Shown here piece by piece: positions 34,199 to 42,834 of a stretch of 64,000 bases of DNA (positions are counted from its first letter, which is position 1; each line of letters starts with the position of its first letter). A program made the position numbers and the translations under genes. The stretch is from Pseudomonas sp. RIT-PI-S (GTDB taxonomy: Bacteria > Pseudomonadota > Gammaproteobacteria > Pseudomonadales > Pseudomonadaceae). The notes below the pieces were generated by a model. That model searched no databases and was not told the DNA's origin. It saw only the letters and a program-made list of their open reading frames with translations. The DNA is taken from NCBI RefSeq assembly GCF_025642975.1, contig NZ_JANZKJ010000017.1:42264-106263 (forward strand), given 5' to 3'.

Positions 34199-35196
34199 TG
34201 AGCAGCGCCCGTGCTCGGTGGCGACGCCGGCTTGGCGCCCGGCCTGACGTCTGGCCGGGCACCCGGTTTGGGCCGCGAACTGGTGTACTCACGCAGCTGG
34301 TCCACCGCATCGGCGCGGGTGCTGAGCGGCAACACCAGCACTCCCAGCTTTTGCCCCAGGCGCTCCCAGCGCGCCCGACGTGCCTCGGCCAGGGCCTGGT
34401 AGCCGCGGCGCAACTCGGCGTCGCTGGTGTCGACCTCCAGCTGCGCCGCACCCAGGCCGAAGCGCAACAGGCCGGCGGCGGGCAGGGCGTGGTCCAGGGG
34501 GTCGCTGATCGGCAGCAACAGCAGGTCGCAATGGCGGGCGAGCAGGCTCAGTTGCTGCTCGGTGGCGTCGCTCAGCGCGCGCTCGTCACAGATGACGATG
34601 CCCAGGCTGCCGGGGCGCAGCACCTCGCGGGCACGCCGCAGGGCACTGCCGAGCGGGTCCGCCGCGGGGAGGGCGTCCGTGCTGAGGGCGGCATTGACTC
34701 GCGCCAGCCGGTTGAGCAGTTGCAACAGGCTCTGCTTGCTGCGCCGGGGCTTGATCTCGTAGTGCTCCTGGTCGCCATACACCAGCCCGCCGATGCGGTC
34801 GTTGTGCTCCAGCGTGGCCCAGCCGAACAGTGCGGCCACCTGCGCGGCCAAGGTGGACTTGAACGCCACCGCCGAGCCGAAGAACAGCTGTCGGCTTTGC
34901 TCCACCAGGATGAAGATCGGCCGCTCACGCTCCTCGTGGAACAGCTTGGTGTGCGGCTCCTGGGTGCGCGCGGTGACGCGCCAGTCGATGTTGCGCACGT
35001 CGTCGCCGGCCTGGTACACCCGCACCTGGTCGAAGTCCACGCCACGCCCGCGCAGCTTGGAGTGATGCAGGCCGATCAGCGGGCTGCGCTGGCCCGGCCG
35101 GGAAAACAGCTGCACTTCGCGCACCCGATGCCGCATCTCGATCAATTCGGCGAGGGTAACGGTGATGCTGGGCGCGGGGCGCGGCGGGTTGTTCAT
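34195..35196 (-). CDS. DUF58 domain protein
   Basis: A 333-residue cytoplasmic protein of the DUF58 family, with the signature VYQAGDDVRNIDWRVTARTQEPHTKLFHEERERP at about residues 50-85 and a following VWA-like fold. DUF58 proteins are constant partners of MoxR ATPases. I begin at MNNPPRPAP, 22 bases after the moxR stop; an in-frame extension overlapping moxR is possible, but the added residues look non-conserved. Confidence 0.88.
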   Translation of the reverse strand: MNNPPRPAPSITVTLAELIEMRHRVREVQLFSRPGQRSPLIGLHHSKLRGRGVDFDQVRVYQAGDDVRNIDWRVTARTQEPHTKLFHEERERPIFILVEQSRQLFFGSAVAFKSTLAAQVAALFGWATLEHNDRIGGLVYGDQEHYEIKPRRSKQSLLQLLNRLARVNAALSTDALPAADPLGSALRRAREVLRPGSLGIVICDERALSDATEQQLSLLARHCDLLLLPISDPLDHALPAAGLLRFGLGAAQLEVDTSDAELRRGYQALAEARRARWERLGQKLGVLVLPLSTRADAVDQLREYTSSRPKPGARPDVRPGAKPASPPSTGAAQ

Positions 35197-35218
35197 GGCT
35201 GGCTGTTCATAGAGAGGC

Positions 35219-36178
35219 TCAGGCCACCGCGACCACATCGAGGATGCGCTGGATCACCCGGTCTTGGTCCACGCCCGCCGCTTCGGCCTCGAAGGACAGG
35301 ATGATGCGGTGGCGCAGCACATCGAAGATCACCGCTTGCAGGTCTTCGGGGCTCACGAAGTCCCGCCCGGCCAGCCAGGCATGGGCGCGGGCGCAGCGGT
35401 CGAGGGAAATCGAACCGCGCGGGCTGGCGCCGTAGGTCAGCCACTCGGCCAGCTCGCTGTCGTATTTGGCTGGGGTGCGGGTAGCCATCACCAGCTGCAC
35501 CAGGTACTCCTCCACGGCATCGGCCATGTACAGGCCGAGGATCTCCTTGCGGGCGGCGAAAATAGCCTGCTGGCTGACCCGCCGCTCGGGCTTGGTTTCG
35601 CCGTTGAGGGCCTCGCCGCGGGCCTGCTGGAGGATCCGCCGCTCCACCGAGGCGTCGGGAAAGCCGATTTTCACGTGCATCAAAAAGCGGTCGAGCTGCG
35701 CCTCGGGCAGCGGATAGGTGCCTTCCTGTTCGATCGGGTTCTGCGTGGCCATCACCAGGAACAGCGGCGACAGCTCATAGGTGCTGCGGCCCACGCTGAC
35801 CTGGCGCTCGGCCATGGCTTCGAGCAGCGCGGACTGCACCTTGGCCGGCGCGCGGTTAATCTCGTCGGCCAACACCAGGTTGTGGAAGATGGGCCCCTGC
35901 TGGAACACGAAGCTGCCGGTTTCCGGGCGGTAGATCTCCGTGCCGGTGATGTCGGCGGGGAGCAGGTCCGGGGTGAACTGAATGCGGTGGAATTGCGCTT
36001 CAACGCCTTCGGCCAGTTCCTTGATGGCTTTGGTCTTGGCCAGCCCCGGCGCGCCCTCGACCAGCATATGGCCGTCGGCGAGCAGCACGATCAGCAGGCG
36101 GTCGATAAGTTTGTCCTGGCCAAGGATCTGGGTAGAGAGAAAGCTGCGCAGCGCGATCAGCGCTTCACGATGTTCCAT
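35219..36178 (-). CDS. MoxR-family AAA+ ATPase
   Basis: A 319-residue AAA+ chaperone. Walker A GAPGLAKT is at residues 42-49, Walker B LVLADEINRAP at about 104-114, sensor 1 MATQNPIEQEGTYPLPEAQLDRF near 148-170 and the YGASPRGSISL sensor 2 region near the C-terminus. MoxR proteins act with DUF58 and VWA partners in folding or metal insertion of envelope or metabolic complexes. It is the first gene of the eight-gene reverse cluster, and AGGAA precedes its ATG. Confidence 0.93.
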   Translation of the reverse strand: MEHREALIALRSFLSTQILGQDKLIDRLLIVLLADGHMLVEGAPGLAKTKAIKELAEGVEAQFHRIQFTPDLLPADITGTEIYRPETGSFVFQQGPIFHNLVLADEINRAPAKVQSALLEAMAERQVSVGRSTYELSPLFLVMATQNPIEQEGTYPLPEAQLDRFLMHVKIGFPDASVERRILQQARGEALNGETKPERRVSQQAIFAARKEILGLYMADAVEEYLVQLVMATRTPAKYDSELAEWLTYGASPRGSISLDRCARAHAWLAGRDFVSPEDLQAVIFDVLRHRIILSFEAEAAGVDQDRVIQRILDVVAVA

Positions 36179-36299
36179 CGGTGGGGTTCCTGGGTGGCCG
36201 GGCGGGCTGGGAAAGGGCCAGCATTTTAATGCATTGGCGCCTTGCAAGCGATGCCTGGTTCGCAGGCGTGCGCCAGCGCCTGGCAGGGCCGGCAGCGCT

Positions 36300-37298
36300 T
36301 CAGCCGCCGGTCATGTTCATGAAGCGCACCACCTGCACGCTGTCGTCCAGCTTGAAGTCATGCCGCAGAGGCTTGAGCGCCATGGCTTCGATGATCGCCC
36401 GTTGCAGCCGCTCCGGTTGGCCCGGGTTGGCGCGCAATATGGCTTTGAGGTCCACCGCGTGTTCGTTGCCCAGGCACAGCAACAGGCGGCCCTCGACGGT
36501 CAGCCGCACGCGGTTGCAAGTGGCGCAGAAGTTATGGCTATGCGGGGAAATGAAGCCGATCCGGGTGCCTGGCGCTTCGGCCAGGCGCCAATAGCGCGAA
36601 GGGCCATGGGTAGTATCGGTGGCCGGCACCAGGGTATAGCGCTGGGCGATGCGTTCGCGCACGTGGTCGCTGGAATAAAATGCCTCCGCACGGCTGTGCT
36701 CGGTGATCACGCCGAGTGGCATTTCTTCGATAAAGCTCAGGTCCAGGCCGCGGTCGATGGCAAAGCCTACGAGGTCGTTGATCTCATCGTCGTTGCGGCC
36801 CTTCATCACCACGCAGTTGAGCTTGGTGTGCGTGAAGCCCGCGGCGTTCGCCGCGTCGATGCCGGCGATTACCTGGGCCAAGTCACCCGTGCGGGTCAGC
36901 TGGCGAAACCGCTCGGGGTCGAGGCTGTCCAGGCTGATGTTGAGGCGGTGCACGCCGGCATCCCGTAGCGGGCCGGCCAGGCGCGCGAGCTGGGAGCCGT
37001 TGCTGGTCATGCACAGCTCTTCGAGGCCGGGAAGGGCGGCGATCTTGGCGCACAGCTCGACGATGCCGGCGCGCACCAGGGGTTCGCCGCCGGTCAGGCG
37101 AATCTTGCGCGTGCCCAGCGCGACGAAAGCGCGGGCCATCTCATGGAGTTCTTCGAGCGTAAGGATGCGTTGGCGTGGCAGGAACTGCATGTCCTCGGCC
37201 ATGCAATACACGCAACGGAAGTCGCAGCGATCAGTGACCGACATCCGCAGGTAGTCGACCCTTCTGGCAAAGCTGTCGGTCAGGTACCGCGGTGCCAT
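36300..37298 (-). CDS. moaA: GTP 3',8-cyclase MoaA
   Basis: A 332-residue radical SAM enzyme for the first step of molybdenum cofactor synthesis. The N-terminal cluster motif is C25-x3-C29-x2-C32 within SVTDRCDFRCVYCMAED. The second cluster ligands are C258, C261 and C275 in NFCATCNRVRL and LLLCLG. The family-typical C-terminal GG is present (NMTGG). Of two adjacent ATGs I use the second, which has GAGG at better distance. No other moa gene is next to it. Confidence 0.95.
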   Translation of the reverse strand: MAPRYLTDSFARRVDYLRMSVTDRCDFRCVYCMAEDMQFLPRQRILTLEELHEMARAFVALGTRKIRLTGGEPLVRAGIVELCAKIAALPGLEELCMTSNGSQLARLAGPLRDAGVHRLNISLDSLDPERFRQLTRTGDLAQVIAGIDAANAAGFTHTKLNCVVMKGRNDDEINDLVGFAIDRGLDLSFIEEMPLGVITEHSRAEAFYSSDHVRERIAQRYTLVPATDTTHGPSRYWRLAEAPGTRIGFISPHSHNFCATCNRVRLTVEGRLLLCLGNEHAVDLKAILRANPGQPERLQRAIIEAMALKPLRHDFKLDDSVQVVRFMNMTGG

Positions 37299-37633
37299 CA
37301 TTGCCTCGCATGAAAAAACTGAACCACAAGGTACGCCCGCGCGATCAAAAACGACCTCTGGGCATTGCCAGGCCAACGGCCCGACAGGCCACGTTAAAGC
37401 CTACAGGCGGGGGCGTCCAATCGCTTGTGGCGATGGCTTGATAGACCTCGTTGATGGTGTCGGGGTTCGGGCGGATGGGCTATTGGACCTCGGGTGAGCG
37501 GCCGAGGCTTGCGAACTCGGGCTGCTGCTTGCCGAATCCAGCCTGGCCCGGAAGGTTCTGAACCATGGCCGCCCCGGGCTAATCATGGTTAACTCGCCGG
37601 TTCCGACAACACTCCACCAAAAGGAAAGCGTTC
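37299..37633. other. 335-bp gap between moaA and tpx
   Basis: No intact gene is seen. On the reverse strand an ATG at 37566 opens a frame that is stopped by TAG at 37480-37482 after 28 codons, then continues open to TGA at 37345 (PIRPNPDTINEVYQAIATSD...). It may be a decayed small gene. The rest should hold the tpx and moaA promoters; no clear boxes were recognised. Confidence 0.4.
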
Positions 37634-38134
37634 ATGGCTCAAGTGACCCTCAAGGGCAACCCTATCCGTGTCGACGGCCAACTTCCCCAGGCCGGCAGCC
37701 AAGCGCCAGCGTTCTCGCTGGTGGCCGGTGACCTGAGCGATAAAACCCTCGCCGACTTCGCCGGCAAGCGCAAGGTGCTGAACATCTTCCCAAGCGTGGA
37801 CACCCCCACCTGCGCCACCTCGGTGCGCAAGTTCAACGCCCAGGCCAACGAGTTGTCGAACACCGCAGTGCTGTGCATCTCGGCCGACCTGCCGTTCGCC
37901 CAGAAGCGTTTCTGCGGCGCCGAGGGCCTGGAAAACGTTGTGAACCTGTCGACCCAGCGTGGTCGCGAGTTCATCGAAGCCTACGGCGTGGCCATCGCCG
38001 AAGGCCCGCTCAAGGGGCTGACCGCTCGCGCAGTGGTGGTGCTCGACGAGCAAGACAAGGTGCTGTACAGCGAGCTGGTACCGGAAATCGGCCAGGAGCC
38101 GAACTACGACGCGGCCCTGGCCGTACTGAAGTAA
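37634..38134 (+). CDS. tpx: Thiol peroxidase
   Basis: A 166-residue atypical 2-Cys peroxiredoxin that reduces hydrogen and alkyl peroxides with thioredoxin. The peroxidatic cysteine is C60 in SVDTPTCATSVRKFN and the resolving cysteine C94 in LPFAQKRFCGAEG, the Tpx arrangement. A strong AAAGGAAAG precedes the ATG. It is transcribed alone. Confidence 0.96.
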   Translation: MAQVTLKGNPIRVDGQLPQAGSQAPAFSLVAGDLSDKTLADFAGKRKVLNIFPSVDTPTCATSVRKFNAQANELSNTAVLCISADLPFAQKRFCGAEGLENVVNLSTQRGREFIEAYGVAIAEGPLKGLTARAVVVLDEQDKVLYSELVPEIGQEPNYDAALAVLK

Positions 38135-38181
38135 CGCCTTTCCGATCCTGCGGGGCAGCGGCCATTCTTGCGCCACGCCCC

Positions 38182-38206
38182 GTAGGAGCAGGCGCCAGCC
38201 CACGAA
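38182..38206. repeat. Degenerate REP-like element
   Basis: GTAGGAGCAGGCGCCAGCCC followed by ACGAAC matches the reverse orientation of the REP core (TGTAGGAGCGGGCTTGCCCGCGAA pattern) with a few changes. It lies downstream of tpx. Confidence 0.45.
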
Positions 38207-38224
38207 CGGTCATCTCGTAGGTGT

Positions 38225-38249
38225 TATTGGTAACGCATTGTTACTAATA
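38225..38249. promoter_or_regulatory. Palindromic operator candidate before muxA
   Basis: TATTGGTAAC and GTTACTAATA form an inverted repeat of two 10-base arms (one mismatch) around the 5-base centre GCATT, 84-108 bases before the muxA ATG. Its size and symmetry suit a TetR- or MarR-type dimer regulating the efflux operon. No regulator gene lies next to it. Confidence 0.45.
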
Positions 38250-38332
38250 GCGTAAATGACCGGTAAATGCGCTTTGCGAAAAGCGCCCGAGTGCTTATCG
38301 TTCAGCGTCCTGAAGGAAAGCTGAGCCGCGCC

Positions 38333-39649
38333 ATGGTCGATCGTCCCCGTCATTCCCGTTCCCGCCTGGTTCGCGCCGCGCTGGCCGCCTTGTTGTTGCT
38401 GCTGGCCGTGAGTGCGGCTGTCTGGTACTGGAACCATCGTCAGGTGGCCGCCCCCCAGGATCCGTCCGCCAAGGCCCAGGGCCATGCCCGCCGCCCCGGC
38501 GGCAACCCTATGCGCCCAGGTTGGGGCGATGCCGCCGGGGCCACCCCAGTAAGGGTCGGTGCCGTCACCCTGGGGGACTTCCCTGTTTATCTCAAAGCCT
38601 TGGGCACGGTGACCGCGCTCAATACGGTCAACGTTCGCACCCGCGTGGCAGGCGAGCTGGTCAAGGTCAACTTCCAGGAAGGCCAGGCGGTGAAGGCCGG
38701 CGATCTGCTGGCGCAGATCGATCCGCGTAGCTACCGCATCGCGTTGCAGCAGGCCGAGGGCACCCTGGGCGAGAACCAGGCGCAGTTGAAGAATGCCCAG
38801 GTGGACCTCAAGCGTTACCGCGACCTCTTCGCCCAGGACAGCATCGCCCGGCAAACCCTCGACACCCAGGAAGCGCTGGTGGCGCAGTACCAGGCCACGG
38901 TGAAAACCAACGCCGCCGCGGTCGAGGATGCCCGCCTGAACCTGCAGTTCACCGACATCCGCGCACCCATCGCTGGCCGCGTTGGCCTGCGCCAGCTCGA
39001 TGCCGGCAACCTGTTGGCCGCCAATGACAGCACCGCGGTCGCGGTCGTCACCCAGATGCAGCCGATCAGCATTGCCTTCACCCTGCCGGAAACCCAGATC
39101 GACCCCGTGCTGCAGCGCTACCGCAAGGGTGACAAGCTCAGCGTGGAAGCCTGGGATCGCGCCGACCGCGAGCAGGTGGCAAGCGGCGTGCTGGCCAGCC
39201 CGGACAACCAGATCGACACCGCCACTGGCACGCTCAAGTTCAAGGCGCGCTTCGAGAACAAGGACGAGCACCTGTTCCCCAACCAGTTCGTCAACGTTCG
39301 GCTGTTGGTCGATACCCTGCGCCAGGTGGTGCTGGCGCCGAGCGCGGCCATCCAGTTCGGCACCGACGGCACCTTCGTTTACCTGCTGGAGGGGGACAAC
39401 AAGGTGCGCGTGCGGCAAGTGAAGGTCGGCGCCAGCGATGGCAGCTCGACCGTCATCGAAAGCGGCCTGGCCAAGGGTGACCGCATCGTGCTCGAAGGCA
39501 CCGACCGCCTGCGCGACGGGGGCGAGGTGGAAGTGGTCAACGACAACCGTGCGCTGCCCGCAGGCCCCGGCGAGCACCTGCAAGGCGCCAAGCCGAGCGA
39601 AACCACGGCGCCCAGCCAAGCTTCGGGCCAGGGCAAGGCCGGCGCATGA
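38333..39649 (+). CDS. muxA: RND efflux periplasmic adaptor (MdtA/MuxA type)
   Basis: A 438-residue membrane-fusion protein. An N-terminal anchor (about 12-30) is followed by the split lipoyl and alpha-hairpin region (VRTRVAGELVKVNFQEGQAVKAGDLLAQIDPRSYRIALQQAEGTL), then TDIRAPIAGRVGLRQLDAGNLL and the beta-barrel and membrane-proximal domains. It links the RND pumps to the outer-membrane channel. The order adaptor, pump, pump, channel is that of MuxABC-OpmB of P. aeruginosa and MdtABC of E. coli. The next gene overlaps by 4 bases. Confidence 0.9.
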   Translation: MVDRPRHSRSRLVRAALAALLLLLAVSAAVWYWNHRQVAAPQDPSAKAQGHARRPGGNPMRPGWGDAAGATPVRVGAVTLGDFPVYLKALGTVTALNTVNVRTRVAGELVKVNFQEGQAVKAGDLLAQIDPRSYRIALQQAEGTLGENQAQLKNAQVDLKRYRDLFAQDSIARQTLDTQEALVAQYQATVKTNAAAVEDARLNLQFTDIRAPIAGRVGLRQLDAGNLLAANDSTAVAVVTQMQPISIAFTLPETQIDPVLQRYRKGDKLSVEAWDRADREQVASGVLASPDNQIDTATGTLKFKARFENKDEHLFPNQFVNVRLLVDTLRQVVLAPSAAIQFGTDGTFVYLLEGDNKVRVRQVKVGASDGSSTVIESGLAKGDRIVLEGTDRLRDGGEVEVVNDNRALPAGPGEHLQGAKPSETTAPSQASGQGKAGA

Positions 39650-42600
39650 ACCTCTCGCGGCTGTTTATCCTGCGCCCGGTCGCTACCACGCTGAGCATGC
39701 TGGCGATCGTGCTGGCCGGCCTGATCGGCTGGCGGCTGATGCCGGTATCGGCACTGCCCCAGGTGGACTATCCCACCATCCGGGTGATGACCCTCTACCC
39801 AGGTGCCAGCCCGCAGGTGATGACCAGCGCCGTCACCGCCCCGCTGGAGCGCCAGTTCGGCCAGATGCCCGGGCTTGAACAAATGGCCTCGACCAGTTCC
39901 GGTGGCGCGTCGGTCATTACCCTGCGCTTCAGCCTGGCGCTGAACATGGACGTCGCCGAACAAGAAGTGCAGGCCGCCATCAACGCGGCCAATAACCTGT
40001 TGCCCAGCGATTTGCCGGCGCCGCCGGTGTACAACAAGGTCAACCCGGCGGATACGCCGGTGCTGACCATCGCCATCAGCTCCAAGACCTTGCCGTTGCC
40101 CAAGGTCAACGACCTGGTCGATACCCGCATGGCGCAGAAGATCGCCCAGATCGGCGGCGTGGGCATGGTCAGCATCGCCGGTGGGCAACGGCACGCAGTG
40201 CGGATCAAGGTCAACCCGCAGGCACTGGCCGCGGCCGGGTTGAACCTGGCCGACGTGCGCAGCCTGATCGGTGCCTCCAACGTGAACCAGCCCAAGGGCA
40301 ACTTCGACGGCCCCACGCGGGTGGCCATGCTCGACGCCAACGACCAGCTGCGCTCCCCGGAGGAATACGCCAACCTGATTCTCAGCTACAAGAACGGCGC
40401 GCCGCTGCGCCTGCGCGACGTAGCCGAGATCGCCGATGGCGCGGAAAACGAACGCCTTGCCGCATGGGCCAACCGCAACCAGGCGGTACTGCTCAACATT
40501 CAGCGCCAGCCCGGCGCCAACGTGATAGACGTGGTCGACCGGGTCAAGGCCGTGCTGCCCACCCTCACCGCCAGCATGCCGGCGGGCCTGGACGTGACGG
40601 TGCTCAGCGACCGCACCCAGACCATCCGCGCCTCGGTGTGGGATGTGCAGAAGGAGTTGCTGTTCGCGATTGCCCTGGTGGTGATGGTGACCTTCCTGTT
40701 CCTGCGTCGGCTCAGTGCCACGCTGATTCCGTCGGTGACCGTGCCGCTGTCGCTGATCGGCACCTTTGGCGTGATGTACCTGGCCGGGTTCTCGGTCAAC
40801 AACCTCACCCTGATGGCCTTGACCATCGCCACCGGCTTTGTGGTGGACGACGCCATCGTGATGCTGGAAAACATCGCCCGCCATATCGAAGAGGGTGAAA
40901 CGCCGATGCAGGCGGCGATCAAGGGCGCTCGGCAGATCGGTTTCACCTTGGTGTCGCTGACCTTCTCGCTGATCGCCGTGCTGATTCCCTTGTTGTTCAT
41001 GGGCGATGTGGTAGGCCGGTTGTTCCGAGAATTCGCCATCACCCTGGCGGTGGCCATCCTCATCTCCCTGGTGGTGTCGCTTACCCTCACGCCGATGATG
41101 TGCGCGCGCATGCTCAAGCGGGAGCCGCCGGAAGGGCAGCAGTCTCGCTTCTACCGCGCCAGCGGCGCCTGGCTGGATTGGCTCGTCGCCCGTTATGCCA
41201 AAGGCCTGGGTTGGGTGCTGCGGCATCAGCCGCTGACCCTGCTGGTGGCAGTCGCCACGCTGGGCCTGACCGTAGCGCTGTACCTGATGGTGCCCAAGGG
41301 CTTCTTTCCGGTACAGGACACCGGCTTTATCCAGGCGGTTTCCGAGGCGCCGCAGGCGGTCTCGTTCCAGGCCATGAGCGAGCGCCAGCAGGCCCTGGCG
41401 GACATCATCCTGCAGGACCCGGCCGTGCAGAGCCTTTCTTCCTACATTGGCGTGGACGGCGACAACGCCACCCTCAACAGCGGGCGATTGCTGATCAACC
41501 TCAAGCCCCACGGCGAGCGAGACCTCAGCGCTGCCGAGGTCATCGCCCGCTTGCAACCGAAGGTGGACCGCCTGGTGGGCGTGCGCTTGTTCATGCAGCC
41601 GGTGCAAGACCTGACCATCGAGGATCGGGTCAGCCGCACGCAGTACCAGTTCAGCCTGGCCTCCCCGGATGCGGACCTGCTCGCGCGATGGACCGGCACG
41701 CTGGTGGACGAGCTGCGCCAGCGCCCGGAACTCAAGGACGTGGCCAGCGACCTCCAGGACAAGGGCCTACAGGTGTACCTGGACATCGACCGCGATGCGG
41801 CGATGCGCCTGGGCGTGAAGGTGTCGGACATCACCAATGCCCTCTACGACGCCTTCGGCCAGCGGCAGATCTCCACCATCTACACCCAGGCCAACCAGTA
41901 TCGGGTGGTGCTGCAGTCGGCGGACGGCGGCCGCATAGGCCCCGAGGCGCTGGAACAGCTCTACGTGAAAGCCTCGTCGAGCAGCAGCGATACCAGCACA
42001 GAAACGGAAATGGCCAGCGGCACCGGCTCTTCCGCCAACGCAAGCGCCACCACCAACACGACCACTACCAGCGGCGCTCAGGTGCGCCTGTCGAGCCTGG
42101 CGCGGATCGAGCAGCGCCAGGCGCAGCTGGCCATTTCTCACCTGGGGCAGTTCCCGGCGGTCACGCTGTCGTTCAACCTCGCCGATGGAATTTCGCTCGG
42201 CGAGGCGGTGCAGGTGATCGAGCAGGCCCAGCAGCACATCGGCATGCCCCTTAGTGTGCAAACCGAATTCCAGGGCGCCGCCGCCGCGTTCCGCGCTTCG
42301 CTGTCGAGCACGCTGCTGCTGGTGCTGGCGGCGGTGGTGACCATGTACATCGTGCTGGGAGTGCTGTACGAGAGCTATATCCACCCGATCACCATCCTCT
42401 CGACCCTGCCATCGGCGGCGGTCGGCGCGCTGCTGGCGCTGCTGATCAGCGGCAAGGACCTGGGCATGATCGCTATCATCGGCATCATTCTGCTGATCGG
42501 GATCGTTAAAAAGAACGCGATCATGATGATCGACTTCGCCCTGGAAGCGGAGCGCAGCCGCGGCCTGGAACCCCAGGCGGCGATCTACGAGGCCGCCTTG

Positions 42601-42834
42601 CTGCGCTTCCGGCCGATCTTGATGACCACCCTGGCGGCGCTGTTCGGTGCCTTGCCATTGATGTTCGCCAGTGGCTCTGGCGCTGAGCTGCGGCAACCGC
42701 TGGGGCTGGTGATGGTCGGTGGGCTGCTGGTCAGCCAGTTGCTCACGCTGTTCACCACCCCGGTCATTTACCTATGGTTTGACCGCACCAGCCGCCGCTT
42801 CGGCCGGCGACCCGCGCCGCAGGCCCAGGCGTGA
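39646..42834 (+). CDS. muxB: RND efflux pump subunit (MdtB/MuxB type)
   Basis: A 1062-residue AcrB-family pump with 12 spans and two large periplasmic loops. The family N-terminus LSRLFILRPVATTLSMLAIVL and the proton-relay region VVDDAIVMLENIARHIEEG (span 4 aspartates) are present. It works as a heteromultimer with the next pump gene. Residues of about 776-811 (41971-42080) form a Ser/Thr/Ala-rich insertion inside the periplasmic docking region, where most RND pumps have a short turn. Length exceeds the usual 1040 by about this much. Confidence 0.92.
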   Translation: MNLSRLFILRPVATTLSMLAIVLAGLIGWRLMPVSALPQVDYPTIRVMTLYPGASPQVMTSAVTAPLERQFGQMPGLEQMASTSSGGASVITLRFSLALNMDVAEQEVQAAINAANNLLPSDLPAPPVYNKVNPADTPVLTIAISSKTLPLPKVNDLVDTRMAQKIAQIGGVGMVSIAGGQRHAVRIKVNPQALAAAGLNLADVRSLIGASNVNQPKGNFDGPTRVAMLDANDQLRSPEEYANLILSYKNGAPLRLRDVAEIADGAENERLAAWANRNQAVLLNIQRQPGANVIDVVDRVKAVLPTLTASMPAGLDVTVLSDRTQTIRASVWDVQKELLFAIALVVMVTFLFLRRLSATLIPSVTVPLSLIGTFGVMYLAGFSVNNLTLMALTIATGFVVDDAIVMLENIARHIEEGETPMQAAIKGARQIGFTLVSLTFSLIAVLIPLLFMGDVVGRLFREFAITLAVAILISLVVSLTLTPMMCARMLKREPPEGQQSRFYRASGAWLDWLVARYAKGLGWVLRHQPLTLLVAVATLGLTVALYLMVPKGFFPVQDTGFIQAVSEAPQAVSFQAMSERQQALADIILQDPAVQSLSSYIGVDGDNATLNSGRLLINLKPHGERDLSAAEVIARLQPKVDRLVGVRLFMQPVQDLTIEDRVSRTQYQFSLASPDADLLARWTGTLVDELRQRPELKDVASDLQDKGLQVYLDIDRDAAMRLGVKVSDITNALYDAFGQRQISTIYTQANQYRVVLQSADGGRIGPEALEQLYVKASSSSSDTSTETEMASGTGSSANASATTNTTTTSGAQVRLSSLARIEQRQAQLAISHLGQFPAVTLSFNLADGISLGEAVQVIEQAQQHIGMPLSVQTEFQGAAAAFRASLSSTLLLVLAAVVTMYIVLGVLYESYIHPITILSTLPSAAVGALLALLISGKDLGMIAIIGIILLIGIVKKNAIMMIDFALEAERSRGLEPQAAIYEAALLRFRPILMTTLAALFGALPLMFASGSGAELRQPLGLVMVGGLLVSQLLTLFTTPVIYLWFDRTSRRFGRRPAPQAQA

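Noticed and set aside
35264..36229. 321-codon forward frame opposite moxR
   Set aside because: moxR shows intact Walker A, Walker B and sensor motifs; the forward frame has no recognisable content.
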